A DNA stretch of 37,828 bases. Source: Caulobacteraceae bacterium. GTDB taxonomy: Bacteria > Pseudomonadota > Alphaproteobacteria > Caulobacterales > Caulobacteraceae. The notes beneath the pieces were generated by a model. The model did no database searches. It worked only from the letters and a program-made list of their open reading frames with translations, and was not told the origin of the DNA. Below, piece after piece: positions 9,113 through 17,405 of this stretch. How positions within the stretch are numbered: position 1 is the first letter of the stretch; each line of letters starts with the position of its first letter. The stretch is taken from assembly GCA_947447115.1 (NCBI GenBank), contig CANFKD010000009.1:1-37828 (forward strand), written 5' to 3'. A program made the position numbers and the translations under genes.

Positions 9113-9697
9113 ATGAAGCTTTTACTGAGTTCAGTAGCGATTATTTCCTTATTTGGAGCCCAAGCGCTGGCGCAGGTGCATGATCATACCTCAACAGCCG
9201 CGCCAGCCGTGGCTACAGCGCCCGCTGCCCCGTCGGCTGTGACCACGCCAATCAAGCTGGCGGATGGTAGCGACATCGGAACGCTGAGCCTGACCGCCGC
9301 CGCGACCGGGGTTATGTTACAGGTCGATATTACCAAGGGCCTGACGCCCGGATGGCACGGTATGCATCTGCATCAGACCGGTGACTGCTCCGATGCCAAA
9401 TTCACGACCAGTGGCGGCCATATGAACCATGCCGACAACAAATCGCCCCACGGGTTTTTGAGTTCAGGTGGTCCGGATTTCGGCGACCTGATCAATCTCT
9501 ATTTCGCCGCCGATGGCTCGGCCCATGCCCAAGCCTTCACCTCGCGCGTAAGGCTGGATGCAGGCTCATCTGCGCCTGAACAGGTTCTGCGTGATGCCGA
9601 TGGCTCGGCCCTGATCATCCACGCCAATGCCGACGATCATTTCAGCCAGCCCATTGGCGGGGCGGGCGGGCGCGTGGCCTGCGCCGTCATTAAATAG
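9113..9697 (+). CDS. sodC: Periplasmic Cu-Zn superoxide dismutase-like protein
   Basis: The 194-residue protein has a signal peptide (cleavage probably after AQALA, residue 20) and an Ala/Pro-rich linker before the dismutase fold. Copper ligands are His85 and His87 in WHGMHLH and His170 in LIIHANADDH. The bridging ligand is His103 in SGGH. Cys92 and Cys190 can form the usual disulfide. Zinc ligands are His113 (SPHG) and Asp125 (GD), but the third zinc histidine, normally in GPHxGD, appears as Asp122 in GGPDFGD. It probably removes periplasmic superoxide, perhaps with altered zinc binding. Its last eight bases overlap the convergent transporter gene. Enzyme activity is not proven by sequence. 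Confidence 0.88.
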   Translation: MKLLLSSVAIISLFGAQALAQVHDHTSTAAPAVATAPAAPSAVTTPIKLADGSDIGTLSLTAAATGVMLQVDITKGLTPGWHGMHLHQTGDCSDAKFTTSGGHMNHADNKSPHGFLSSGGPDFGDLINLYFAADGSAHAQAFTSRVRLDAGSSAPEQVLRDADGSALIIHANADDHFSQPIGGAGGRVACAVIK

Positions 9698-10604
9698 GCT
9701 CAAGACGGTCTTCATTGGCCTTAGAGAGGCGGCGCTCAGACAGGGCCACCAGGGCAACCCCAGCCAAGGTGGCCGCGCCGCCCATCGCCACCTGCCAAGT
9801 GATAATTTCGCCCATAAAGAGGACGCTGATCACGGCGGACACTAAGGGGGTCATGAGGAAATAGGGCATGATCCGCCCAGGCTCTCGCCGCTGGACCAGC
9901 CAGAACATCATCGCGGTCGCGCCAACCGTCGACAGGACCGCTGCCCAAACCACGCAGACCCAGACCATCATCGGTGCTGCCACTACCGACGATACGATAT
10001 TTTTCTCCGTCGCGAAGGCGAAGGATATCATCAAAGGTGCTGACAGGATTGCTGTTAAACCCTGTAGTTTCAATGCCCTAATGCCTGGAACCTGACGTAC
10101 AAGAATGGTTCCAAGCGCCCAACAGACGCTGGCAGCAACCCCGACCAATATGCCTGGTATGTCGCCCTGCGCTCCGGGAGATAGGGTCATCCAAGCAATG
10201 CCACCAAAGGCCACGGCCAGTCCCCAGAGTTGAAGTCCAGCCATCGCCTCGCCCAAGATCAGCCAAGCAAACAGGGCTGTGAACGGCACCCAGAGCTGAA
10301 GCGAAACGATGAAGGCACTCATCGAGTGGACCATCGAAAAGCCAAGATAGATCAGCCCCGCATTGAGGGGGCCAATCAACAGCAAGATCGCAAGAAGCCG
10401 CTTTGGATCGGGAAAGGGCGGCTTGATAAAGGGGAACAGAAACAGCAAAGCGACCGCAAAACGCACCCCGCCCATAAAGATGGGCGGGACGTAATGGGTC
10501 ATATATTTGGCTGCGATATTATTGACGCCCCAAACCAGAACGATGCCGACAATCGCGGCCCATTCGAGGGGCAGCAGGGGTGAGCCTGCCGCAGGTTTAA
10601 CCAC
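9690..10604 (-). CDS. EamA/DMT-family transporter
   Basis: This 304-residue integral membrane protein shows about ten hydrophobic helices arranged as two EamA repeats, the first starting at WAAIVGIVLVWGVNN and the second at GILVGVAASVCWALG. The family exports or exchanges small metabolites; the substrate is not predictable. The GTG start has AGGAG eight bases upstream. Only 11 bases separate it from the end of ssb, so it may be cotranscribed with ssb. Its 3' end overlaps sodC by eight bases. Confidence 0.85.
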   Translation of the reverse strand: MVKPAAGSPLLPLEWAAIVGIVLVWGVNNIAAKYMTHYVPPIFMGGVRFAVALLFLFPFIKPPFPDPKRLLAILLLIGPLNAGLIYLGFSMVHSMSAFIVSLQLWVPFTALFAWLILGEAMAGLQLWGLAVAFGGIAWMTLSPGAQGDIPGILVGVAASVCWALGTILVRQVPGIRALKLQGLTAILSAPLMISFAFATEKNIVSSVVAAPMMVWVCVVWAAVLSTVGATAMMFWLVQRREPGRIMPYFLMTPLVSAVISVLFMGEIITWQVAMGGAATLAGVALVALSERRLSKANEDRLEPI

Positions 10605-10615
10605 TCAGCCTGCTC

Positions 10616-11107
10616 CTAGAACGGGATCTCGTCGTCCAGATCAGCCGAGAAGCTCTCACGTGGACCAGAGGGCTGAGCCGCGCGTCCCGATGGAGCATAG
10701 CCGCCACCGGCCGAATAGCCTTCATCGCGGTCATCCGCACCGGCGCTGCCGCCGGCCTTGCCATCAAGCATGGTCAGTTCGCCGCGATATTTCTGCAGGA
10801 TGATTTCGGTCGAGAACTTTTCAGCCCCCGACTGGTCGGTCCATTTGCGGGTCTGCAGCGAGCCCTCGAGATAGACCTTGGCGCCCTTACGCAGGAAATT
10901 CTCAGCAACCTTGACCAGATTGTCGTTGAAGATCACCACACGGTGCCATTCGGTCTTTTCTTTGCGCTCGCCCGAGGCCTTATCGCGCCAGGTTTCCGAT
11001 GTCGCGACCGTGAGGTTGGCGACCCGATCGCCTGAATTCAGGGTGCGGATTTCTGGATCCTTACCCAGATTACCGACCAGAGTGACCTTGTTAACACTTC
11101 CCGCCAT
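10616..11107 (-). CDS. ssb: Single-stranded DNA-binding protein
   Basis: SSB coats single-stranded DNA in replication, repair and recombination. The OB-fold domain begins [19 protein letters not shown] and runs to about residue 110, followed by a Gly/Ser/Ala-rich flexible linker and the conserved acidic tip DLDDEIPF, which recruits partner proteins. Length, 163 residues, is normal. A GTTC-N7-GTTC SOS box lies 47 bases upstream of the ATG, matching the known LexA-controlled ssb genes of alphaproteobacteria. Confidence 0.98.
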   Translation of the reverse strand: MAGSVNKVTLVGNLGKDPEIRTLNSGDRVANLTVATSETWRDKASGERKEKTEWHRVVIFNDNLVKVAENFLRKGAKVYLEGSLQTRKWTDQSGAEKFSTEIILQKYRGELTMLDGKAGGSAGADDRDEGYSAGGGYAPSGRAAQPSGPRESFSADLDDEIPF

Positions 11108-11153
11108 GGGGACCCCCGCTTATGTGGCTGCTCCGTTGCAGCGCCTGGTAACT

Positions 11154-11168
11154 GTTCTTGTTCCGTTC
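11154..11168. promoter_or_regulatory. LexA (SOS) box upstream of ssb
   Basis: GTTCTTGTTCCGTTC matches the alphaproteobacterial LexA operator, a direct repeat GTTC-N7-GTTC, without mismatch. It sits 47-61 bases upstream of the ssb start codon, where a repressor would cover or abut the promoter. Induction after DNA damage is the expected effect. Confidence 0.7.
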
Positions 11169-11188
11169 ACAGTGACTCGAAACAGAGC

Positions 11189-11581
11189 CTATTGCAATGG
11201 CATCTCGCCAATCTTGGCCAATCGTCCATCACCGGTACGCACAAGGACCAAATAGCGATTCCCCTTGTAGGTGCGAGACGTAAAAACGCCTTCGGGCTGA
11301 AGGAACAGGTAATTTCCCTGATAGGCCCCGAGCATAAAGCTCTGCTGTGAGCCTAAGGCCTTGAACTTTAGACGCATATCCTCGAGGCGTGCGGCGCAGG
11401 CCTCGATGGTCGGCTGGTTCTTGGCCAAGTCATTGAACTTGATGGTGCCATCGGACATCGGCACCGCATGCCAACAGGCACCGCGCTCGAGCGGCGCGTC
11501 GATCTGCTTGGTGCAGCCCGATAGCGACACGCCAGTCACTGAGGCCATGAGCGCAAACGCAATGAGGTGAGCATTTTTCAT
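11189..11581 (-). CDS. Small lipoprotein of unknown function
   Basis: The 130-residue product begins MKNAHLIAFALMAS and has a lipobox SLSGC, so it should be lipid-anchored at the inner or outer membrane after cleavage before the cysteine (about residue 22). The rest, with two further cysteines (ACWHAV and EACAARLED), resembles no domain I know. The frame is open further upstream, but the 70 extra residues would overlap the next gene and lack a signal peptide, so the ATG at 11581 with GAGGAA about thirteen bases upstream is used. It lies 55 bases after the membrane-anchored hypothetical gene and 81 bases before ssb, so it may belong to that gene's unit. Confidence 0.75.
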   Translation of the reverse strand: MKNAHLIAFALMASVTGVSLSGCTKQIDAPLERGACWHAVPMSDGTIKFNDLAKNQPTIEACAARLEDMRLKFKALGSQQSFMLGAYQGNYLFLQPEGVFTSRTYKGNRYLVLVRTGDGRLAKIGEMPLQ

Positions 11582-11636
11582 TGATGAACGACCATTCCTC
11601 GCCAATAGCTTTTGGGCCTTGAGGGAAAACCGTCCC

Positions 11637-12320
11637 TTAAGGCAGGTGACATCCTGGCATGGTTTGCTCGGCCAGAATGGCAAAACTCTTATTGTCCGCT
11701 GATTGCTCAATCTTACCGGGCACCAGACGCAGGGTTTGCGTGCCCCATCGCCCATAGCTCGCCGATCCATCCTTTTCGCACTTCCCATCAAAGAGGGTCC
11801 GCGCGCAGCTATTCAGTTCAAGATCATCGCCAACCTTGCGCCATTCGCCGGACGTAAATCGCATACAGGCCGCAACCGCTGGCTTTTTGGCGTCAGCAAC
11901 CTCTGCCGGCTTGGGGTCCACCGGCGTGGACAAAACGGATTCTGTGATCTGGTCTTTAATCTGATCGGGTGCGAGCGGTGTGACGACCACCCCTGCCCCA
12001 TCCGCTGCCGCCAAGGCGCCATTGGCATCGAGGCCAACATCAAGGCCTTGGGTAGAAACACCGTTTTTCTTGGCGCACTCGACAAGACTGGCCATGCCAA
12101 CGAACTGACCGCGAACGAAACAGCGCAGTTGCCGCCCGTTTGCCGACGGCGCCTCATCGACCGAGCCCATTTCAACAACCAACCCGCCCTTGGAGGCGGG
12201 CGGCGGACTGTTCGATCCATGGTCGCGCATCATGATGAATAGACCGATCCCGAGGCCCGCGATCAACGCAAGCCCCGCACCGATAGCCAAAACGACTCGA
12301 CGATTTCGAACAAACCTCAT
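11637..12320 (-). CDS. Membrane-anchored protein of unknown function
   Basis: The 227-residue product has a basic N-terminus and one membrane helix (about residues 9-31, VLAIGAGLALIAGLGIGLFI), so most of it should face the periplasm. It contains several cysteines (LRCFVRG, VECAKK, AACMRF, NSCART, GKCEKDG, PGCHLP), suggesting disulfides. The C-terminal part, ACMRFTSGEWRKVGDDLELNS onward, contains WRKVGDDL followed by RLVPGKIE and may form a small beta domain. No family was recognised. It lies 50 bases downstream of the FlaEY-like gene and 55 bases upstream of the lipoprotein gene, all in one direction, so cotranscription is possible but a flagellar role is not shown. Confidence 0.7.
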   Translation of the reverse strand: MRFVRNRRVVLAIGAGLALIAGLGIGLFIMMRDHGSNSPPPASKGGLVVEMGSVDEAPSANGRQLRCFVRGQFVGMASLVECAKKNGVSTQGLDVGLDANGALAAADGAGVVVTPLAPDQIKDQITESVLSTPVDPKPAEVADAKKPAVAACMRFTSGEWRKVGDDLELNSCARTLFDGKCEKDGSASYGRWGTQTLRLVPGKIEQSADNKSFAILAEQTMPGCHLP

Positions 12321-12370
12321 GGAAGATCGCTACGCTTTCAGGGCGCACTATTCAAGTCGCGACGGCGACC

Positions 12371-15280
12371 TTATCCACCGCCGGTCAAGCGGTTGAGACC
12401 GGCCTGATAGTTGGCCATCTGCTTGGTCAGATAGGCAGGCACTGCAGTCTGGGCCTTCTGCACCTTCGCTTCCTTGGCGGCTTGAGCCGCCGCTTCGGTC
12501 GGGTTCAAACCTGTCCCAATGGCTCTGAAGGCCGTGCGGATCGTCGACATGGCGGTTTGAATATCCTCCGTCGTGAGCTTGATCGCTTCTGGCGTATCAA
12601 TCTTCAGATCACGATCCAGCTTCAAGCCATAGGTATATTGGTTGACGGTCTTGTCATAGGCATAGCTGCGGATTTGCCCCTCGGCCAGACCAAGCCCCTC
12701 AAGAGCATCCTTACCCGACGGCCCGGCCAACAGTTCGACACTGCTGCGGCTGCTGGCATAGGTGATGGATAGCTTATCAACGCCCAGCACGCTCGATACA
12801 GATACTTTGGCCTGACTGCCGAACTTTGACGACAGGCGTTCCTGCAGGGTCTTCATTGTGTCGGTCGGCAAGATGGTGATGGTGGTGGTGGGGCCGCCCT
12901 CTTGGGTCCGGATTCTGAACTGGTCCCCGGCCCGCACGGAGGTCGCAGAGGTCAACAGGGTCGAGTCCGAATAGGCAATCTGACCACTGGGCAAGCCAAG
13001 CCGGTCAAGCACCGATGCGCCGCCAGATGCCACCGCGATCGAGCTTGGAATTGACGACTTATCCTTAGCCGTGAAACGGCGCGTCCACTCTTGGGTGCCG
13101 GTTGAAATATCAAAGCGGGAGACAAAGCCATCCTTGGTTCCCATCTGCGCCGCACCGTCAATCGCGGCAGTGGAGGTCCCCGTGAGCCAAAGCTTGCCGT
13201 CGGAGACCGTCATGGCTGTCGACCTGTCCTGACCGGTTCCACCTAAGAAGGCGATCCGATCCGAACTGCTGGCGACGAGGTCTTTGGAGAGGCTCATCGC
13301 AAAGACATCTTGCCCGCCCGATGCGGCCCGAGAGACCGTCGCACCCGACAGAGCGGCGTTCGAACTGGAACCAACCGCAACCAGATTGCCGCCGTTTAGG
13401 GCGATACCCGTCAGGTCTCCACCCATCAAATCGCCAAGATCGCGCGTCGCCGCGAGGGTTGGAGCGCCCGTGGCTTGGATGTCAAACCGGCGAAGGACGG
13501 CGTGACCATTTTCCTTGGAACCGACCAAAAGGCTCGATCCATCGACAATCATCGAGGCCGGGCGATCGTCCCCAGTACTGCCGAACTGCTCTGTGAACTT
13601 GAACACGGTCTTGGGTACCGCAGCACCGTTGGAACCATAGCCTTGGATGTAGTTATCCCAGCCACCGACCGCCGAATTACCGGGAAAGGCACTCTTCGTC
13701 CGGCCCGCGACATAGACAGAGCCGTTCGCCGCAAAGGCGACCGCGGTGGCCTCATCGTCAGCGGTCACGCCCCGGCGCATGGTCCAGCTTTCTTGGCCCT
13801 TTGCGTCGAATAGCGTGACAAAACTGTCCGTTGTTGGCGTCGGTGTCTTGGTCAGGGTTGAGGCTGGCGCCGTCGTCACACCATCGGTCGCCAAACCCGA
13901 TCCGTTGGTCGATCCTGCAAGAACGCCAGTGACAGACCCCGCGATGGCGACCTTGCCGTCCGAGCTAACACTCATCGCCAAGCCGGTCGCCTTATCCCCG
14001 GCACCGAGGGTGCGGGTATAGATAACGTTTCCGGCCGAGTCGTATTTGATCAGCGCAACGTCCCCGCTGCCCTTAATGGTTTGATCACCGACGGCGGCCT
14101 TGATATCGGCCAGCATATAGACCGAACCATCGGACGCCGTTTGAGACGCGCGGATCGCTGTAATCTCCGGCCCCAACACCTTTTTAAAGGCCATATCATC
14201 GACGTAGTTTGTCTCGCCGACCCTGTGCAAGGCGTCGGGCGGAGGAGTCGCAGTGGTCAGATCGGTTTGAATTTTCAATAGCTCTTGCTGGCTAAAGGTC
14301 GGCTTTGGCGGGGTTACGCCCGGAACCGGCTTCGCCGTAGAAACCGGCGAGGTCACACCAGCGGTCTGGGTCAGATAGACGGCATCGGCCTTGTCTGTCG
14401 TCGAGAAGGTCAAGGCCTCGCCGATATCGCCCTTTATTTTCAGAGACCAAGACGGGCTACCCGCGGGCAAAGTCACTGTCTTGCCGTTGGACTGAATGGT
14501 CTTCGGCTCAGCGGGGATGCTCAGCTTTTCAAAACGGGTCGCGATGTTTTGGGCTTTGAGTTGGGTGTTAATATAGGCCACCACCTCACTGATAGACCGT
14601 ATGGTCGCACCCATCCCCGCCAGATCAATATGGACGTTCTTGATCGTGTTTACGCCCTTAACCGACACATCAAAGACAATCGGCCCCTCGAACGCCTTGA
14701 CGGATTCGGTCGCGGTTCCTGTGTGCAGGGGCGCAGTGGTGTAGGACGTGTTCGAACGATGAACGCCTGCGGACGTCCTCAGGGTTGACGTCGCCGCCCC
14801 GCGCGTCAGAGACATGGCGTCGAGCTTAAGGCTATCAACATAGGCCGATATATCCGCCTGGCCCTTATTGAACACAGTCTGAATCTTGGCCTTGTCGGTG
14901 GCCGTGATATTCTTGGCTTGGATACTATCAACAAGGCCGGTGAGCCCGTTCAGTCCCTGATAGAGAGTGAACAGCTTGCCATAGTCGCTTTTCGGATCTG
15001 CACCACTCGACTGAAGGCCGTTTGAGTCGACCAAAGACCGGCCGTCGAGGGCCTTTTTGACAAGATCCGGCGCACGAAGAAGCTTAGACGTCGCTTCCCA
15101 AGGCGCAATCGGCAAAACCGCCTTGGACTTCCCGTTCGTTGCTGTCGAGGACGTTGCGGCCTGGTTTTGAGCGAGATTTGAGCCAGCAGACCCCGCCCCA
15201 CCGCTGAGCGATTGGTAATAGGCGGTCAACAGGCTTGAATCGATGCCGATCAAGAGATTTACCCCGGATGCATTTTGCAT
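12371..15280 (-). CDS. Large flagellar-locus protein: hook-IN-like segments flanking a beta-propeller (FlaEY-like)
   Basis: The 969-residue protein has no signal peptide. Residues about 199-300 (IVFDVSVKGVNTIKNVHIDL, then ISEVVAYINTQL) resemble the hook-IN motif of FliD and other hook-associated proteins. Residues about 365-765 hold repeated blades such as GSVYVAGRTKS, KVAIAGSVTG and KLWLTGTSTA, typical of SBBP-type beta-propellers. A second IN-like part at about 785-880 ends in DALEGLGLAEGQI. Ser/Thr-rich low-complexity stretches separate them. The position after flmH and the size suggest the FlaEY protein of the Caulobacter flagellin locus, needed for filament formation; I recall that family only in outline. 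It may be a surface or cap-associated filament component. Composition, rich in Ser/Thr and free of cysteine, fits a secreted flagellar protein. Confidence 0.7.
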   Translation of the reverse strand: MQNASGVNLLIGIDSSLLTAYYQSLSGGAGSAGSNLAQNQAATSSTATNGKSKAVLPIAPWEATSKLLRAPDLVKKALDGRSLVDSNGLQSSGADPKSDYGKLFTLYQGLNGLTGLVDSIQAKNITATDKAKIQTVFNKGQADISAYVDSLKLDAMSLTRGAATSTLRTSAGVHRSNTSYTTAPLHTGTATESVKAFEGPIVFDVSVKGVNTIKNVHIDLAGMGATIRSISEVVAYINTQLKAQNIATRFEKLSIPAEPKTIQSNGKTVTLPAGSPSWSLKIKGDIGEALTFSTTDKADAVYLTQTAGVTSPVSTAKPVPGVTPPKPTFSQQELLKIQTDLTTATPPPDALHRVGETNYVDDMAFKKVLGPEITAIRASQTASDGSVYMLADIKAAVGDQTIKGSGDVALIKYDSAGNVIYTRTLGAGDKATGLAMSVSSDGKVAIAGSVTGVLAGSTNGSGLATDGVTTAPASTLTKTPTPTTDSFVTLFDAKGQESWTMRRGVTADDEATAVAFAANGSVYVAGRTKSAFPGNSAVGGWDNYIQGYGSNGAAVPKTVFKFTEQFGSTGDDRPASMIVDGSSLLVGSKENGHAVLRRFDIQATGAPTLAATRDLGDLMGGDLTGIALNGGNLVAVGSSSNAALSGATVSRAASGGQDVFAMSLSKDLVASSSDRIAFLGGTGQDRSTAMTVSDGKLWLTGTSTAAIDGAAQMGTKDGFVSRFDISTGTQEWTRRFTAKDKSSIPSSIAVASGGASVLDRLGLPSGQIAYSDSTLLTSATSVRAGDQFRIRTQEGGPTTTITILPTDTMKTLQERLSSKFGSQAKVSVSSVLGVDKLSITYASSRSSVELLAGPSGKDALEGLGLAEGQIRSYAYDKTVNQYTYGLKLDRDLKIDTPEAIKLTTEDIQTAMSTIRTAFRAIGTGLNPTEAAAQAAKEAKVQKAQTAVPAYLTKQMANYQAGLNRLTGGG

Positions 15281-15338
15281 CTCTAGCGTGAACGCAAAGG
15301 TGTAAAAAAGTATTAACCAAGCGAGGGCTGTGGATCAA

Positions 15339-15893
15339 TTAGCGATCCAGCAATCCCGTAAGAACGAGATTTCTTATAAGCATTTCTCGGCTCTCCTGCC
15401 ACTCATTTGCGAGCACCCCGAGAATGACCACGTCGTGGAAGCTACCGGCCTTAAACAAATGATTTCTAAGGTAACCTTCTCGGCGAAACCCCGCAGCTCC
15501 TTGAGCGCGAAGTGCAGCATCATTATCGGCCAAGACCTGCGCCCAGACCCGCTCTAGCCCATAGTCCTGAAATGCAATATCGAGACCTAAAACTTGGGCC
15601 GCACGACCAACGCCCCGCCCTCTCGCGACGGGTGAAGCGACATACCATCCCCATTCAGCCCGCTGATTCGGACTGAGCAACCCCGTCAAAGACAGAAACC
15701 CAACGGGCTCATGGGCAAAATAGATCACCCACCCTTGGAGGTCTGGGTCACTGAGAAGGCTATCAAACCAATAGTTATGGAGCCCCCAATCGGGCGCGAC
15801 GGGGTCACTCATCCAGCGATCAACGCTCGGATCAACGCGCCAATCGTAAAGACGCCGGCGATCGCTTTCGGTAACGGGTTTGAGCTCAACCAT
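15339..15893 (-). CDS. flmH: FlmH/PseH-like GNAT acetyltransferase for flagellin sugar
   Basis: This GNAT-family N-acetyltransferase shows the acetyl-CoA pyrophosphate loop in RGRGVGRAAQVLG, preceded by AEWGWYVASP, and the C-terminal HLFKAGSFHDVVILGVL block. That combination is characteristic of PseH, which acetylates UDP-4-amino-4,6-dideoxy-beta-L-AltNAc in pseudaminic acid synthesis; FlmH is the Caulobacter counterpart. The ATG at 15893 (184 residues, starting MVELKPVTESD) is preferred; a TTG twelve codons upstream is possible. It sits 69 bases after the flagellin stop and 58 bases before the FlaEY-like gene. None of the other pseudaminic-acid genes is in the window. Confidence 0.82.
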   Translation of the reverse strand: MVELKPVTESDRRRLYDWRVDPSVDRWMSDPVAPDWGLHNYWFDSLLSDPDLQGWVIYFAHEPVGFLSLTGLLSPNQRAEWGWYVASPVARGRGVGRAAQVLGLDIAFQDYGLERVWAQVLADNDAALRAQGAAGFRREGYLRNHLFKAGSFHDVVILGVLANEWQESREMLIRNLVLTGLLDR

Positions 15894-15961
15894 GGCGAAA
15901 ACTCTGAAGGTCTCGAGGCCGAGATGCAATCACCTTAGGGTCTAAGACCCTTTGCGTCCAA

Positions 15962-16792
15962 TTACTGGAACAGCTTCAGAACAATCTGCGGTGCCTGGTT
16001 CGCGATCGACAAGGACTGAGCCCCCAGTTGCTGCTTCACGTTCAGGGCTTGCAGACGAGCACTTTCCTTGGCCATGTCAGCATCGACCAACCGACTGATC
16101 CCGGTCTCCAGAGCATCCGACAGTTTCGAGACGAACACATTGTGGGCTTCGATCTGCCGAACCTGAGCGCCCATGCTGCCCATGGAAGTGTTTACGTTGA
16201 TCAGCGAGGCGGACAGTTTGGTCATCACAGCGGACGCAAGCGTCGCGGTCAGGATCGTCGACCCCGCACTGAACGTGATGTTGGTTCCACCAATCGACAT
16301 ATTCTGAACGGCGAGCGTGATGGACGACGTCGCATCCGCATTGGACAGAAACTTAATGCCGACGGTCACCGAACCATCCAGAATATTTGCGCCGTCGAAG
16401 GTCGCATTATCCGCCGTTGATTTAATCTGCTTCAACAACGCTCTGAAATCATTGTTCAATGCGGTACGCGAAACGGTGTCTATGGAGGTGTCCATCGCCG
16501 CCGTGACCTTCTCTTTCATCTGCACCAACAGATCAGAGATAGACGTACCAGCAATCATGGACACGTTGCCGATCGAACTGGCCCGGTCCAAGCTCATCTT
16601 CACAGCGCTGAGGGCACCGATATCGCCACGCTGCTTTTGAGCGATCGACCAGACTGAGGCATTGTCCTTGGCATCGTTAACGGTACGGCCCGTGCTGATA
16701 CGCTTTTGCGCACCCGTCAGCTCGTCCTGAGTCCGATTCAGGTTCTGGAGCGCGATCAAGGCGGCTTGATTGTTATTGACGCCAATCGACAC
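15962..16792 (-). CDS. Flagellin (divergent paralogue, GTG start)
   Basis: A 276-residue flagellin with the conserved D0/D1 coiled-coil ends: ALIALQNLNRTQDEL and RISTGRTVNDAKDN at the N-terminus, and LVDADMAKESARLQALNVKQQ with SLSIANQAPQ at the C-terminus. The central Ser/Thr-rich part (about 140-200) is short, as in Caulobacterales flagellins, and offers sites for O-glycosylation. No cysteine is present. The start is GTG, confirmed by the family N-terminus, with AAGGGG upstream. It is clearly related to the other flagellin of this locus but differs throughout, so the two probably have distinct places or timing in the filament. Confidence 0.94.
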   Translation of the reverse strand: MSIGVNNNQAALIALQNLNRTQDELTGAQKRISTGRTVNDAKDNASVWSIAQKQRGDIGALSAVKMSLDRASSIGNVSMIAGTSISDLLVQMKEKVTAAMDTSIDTVSRTALNNDFRALLKQIKSTADNATFDGANILDGSVTVGIKFLSNADATSSITLAVQNMSIGGTNITFSAGSTILTATLASAVMTKLSASLINVNTSMGSMGAQVRQIEAHNVFVSKLSDALETGISRLVDADMAKESARLQALNVKQQLGAQSLSIANQAPQIVLKLFQ

Positions 16793-16999
16793 GACTTCTT
16801 ACCCCTTCAGGCCTAATTCAACGACAGTGCCCGACATTTTGCCGAACAGGGTTCACAATCCGACTCACAAAATTTAGTATAGTGCTAACTATGCCAAAAC
16901 GTCCAGATTTCTGTTTAACTCGATTCTAGGAGTGTTGAGGGTACTTAAGGCACCGACCCTACCCACTAAAACCTATTATACCGCCTCAATGAGACCTGC
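16793..16999 (-). promoter_or_regulatory. AT-richer leader region upstream of the first flagellin
   Basis: The 207 bases hold no gene. A dyad TTAG-TATAGTG-CTAA lies at 16874-16888. The direct repeat CGACA occurs at 16822-16826 and 16832-16836. I could not find a sigma-54 (-24 GG, -12 GC) element with correct spacing. A separate promoter for this flagellin is likely given the length, but not proven. Confidence 0.3.
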
Positions 17000-17305
17000 C
17001 TACGCCTTAGCACTGACGACTAAACCCGGCGCATATTGAGCAGACCCACCCAATTTAAAGACATCCTCCGATGGCCGTTGACTGACGACTTCCCCGGTAA
17101 ATGAATTCAACGTCTTATAGACATAACCGCCCGTTTTGGGGCTTTTTTCAATCACCAATCGGTAGTCAGCCTCAGTCAAGGGCTTTGCCCCAACGACATC
17201 TTTGGGTGTATCGGATAGATTCGGCTTCAAACCTTCAGTTTTTTTACCTGATAGGTCTTGGGCCGCGCTATTGAGCACCAGACTTGTATCAATCTTTCCT
17301 ATCAT
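17000..17305 (-). CDS. flaG: FlaG-like flagellar protein
   Basis: The 101-residue protein has a flexible N-terminus and a C-terminal FlaG-type core: RLVIEKSPKTGGYVYKTLN, then SFTGEVVSQRPSEDVFKL, matching the pattern of a dipeptide-turn beta pair followed by E-V-[IV]-x-Q-x-P. FlaG proteins influence filament length. Its place between two flagellin genes supports the call. The ATG lacks a good ribosome-binding site, and a 5-bp hairpin (17318-17332) lies just upstream, so translation may be weak or regulated. Confidence 0.75.
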   Translation of the reverse strand: MIGKIDTSLVLNSAAQDLSGKKTEGLKPNLSDTPKDVVGAKPLTEADYRLVIEKSPKTGGYVYKTLNSFTGEVVSQRPSEDVFKLGGSAQYAPGLVVSAKA

Positions 17306-17317
17306 TTCGAAGCGTAA

Positions 17318-17332
17318 CAGCGCTAATCGCTG
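17318..17332 (-). promoter_or_regulatory. Leader hairpin before flaG-like gene
   Basis: CAGCG and CGCTG pair around the loop CTAAT, ending 12 bases upstream of the start codon. Together with the larger hairpin at 17349-17381 it structures the whole 100-base gap between flagellin and flaG-like genes. Confidence 0.35.
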
Positions 17333-17348
17333 TGTCCTCTCTATTATG

Positions 17349-17381
17349 GGGGCGAACGATAAAACTATAATCGTTCGCCCC
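17349..17381 (-). terminator. Strong 12-bp hairpin after the second flagellin gene
   Basis: GGGGCGAACGAT (17349-17360) and ATCGTTCGCCCC (17370-17381) pair perfectly over a nine-base loop, 25 bases after the flagellin stop. There is no U-tract on the minus-strand side, so it may be a weak terminator or a 3' mRNA-stabilising structure rather than a full stop. Confidence 0.6.
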
Positions 17382-17405
17382 GCAAAATATCAAGAATTTT
17401 TAAAC

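Noticed and set aside
11583-11791. N-terminal extension of the small lipoprotein gene
   Set aside because: It overlaps the upstream gene and would place the signal peptide inside the protein.
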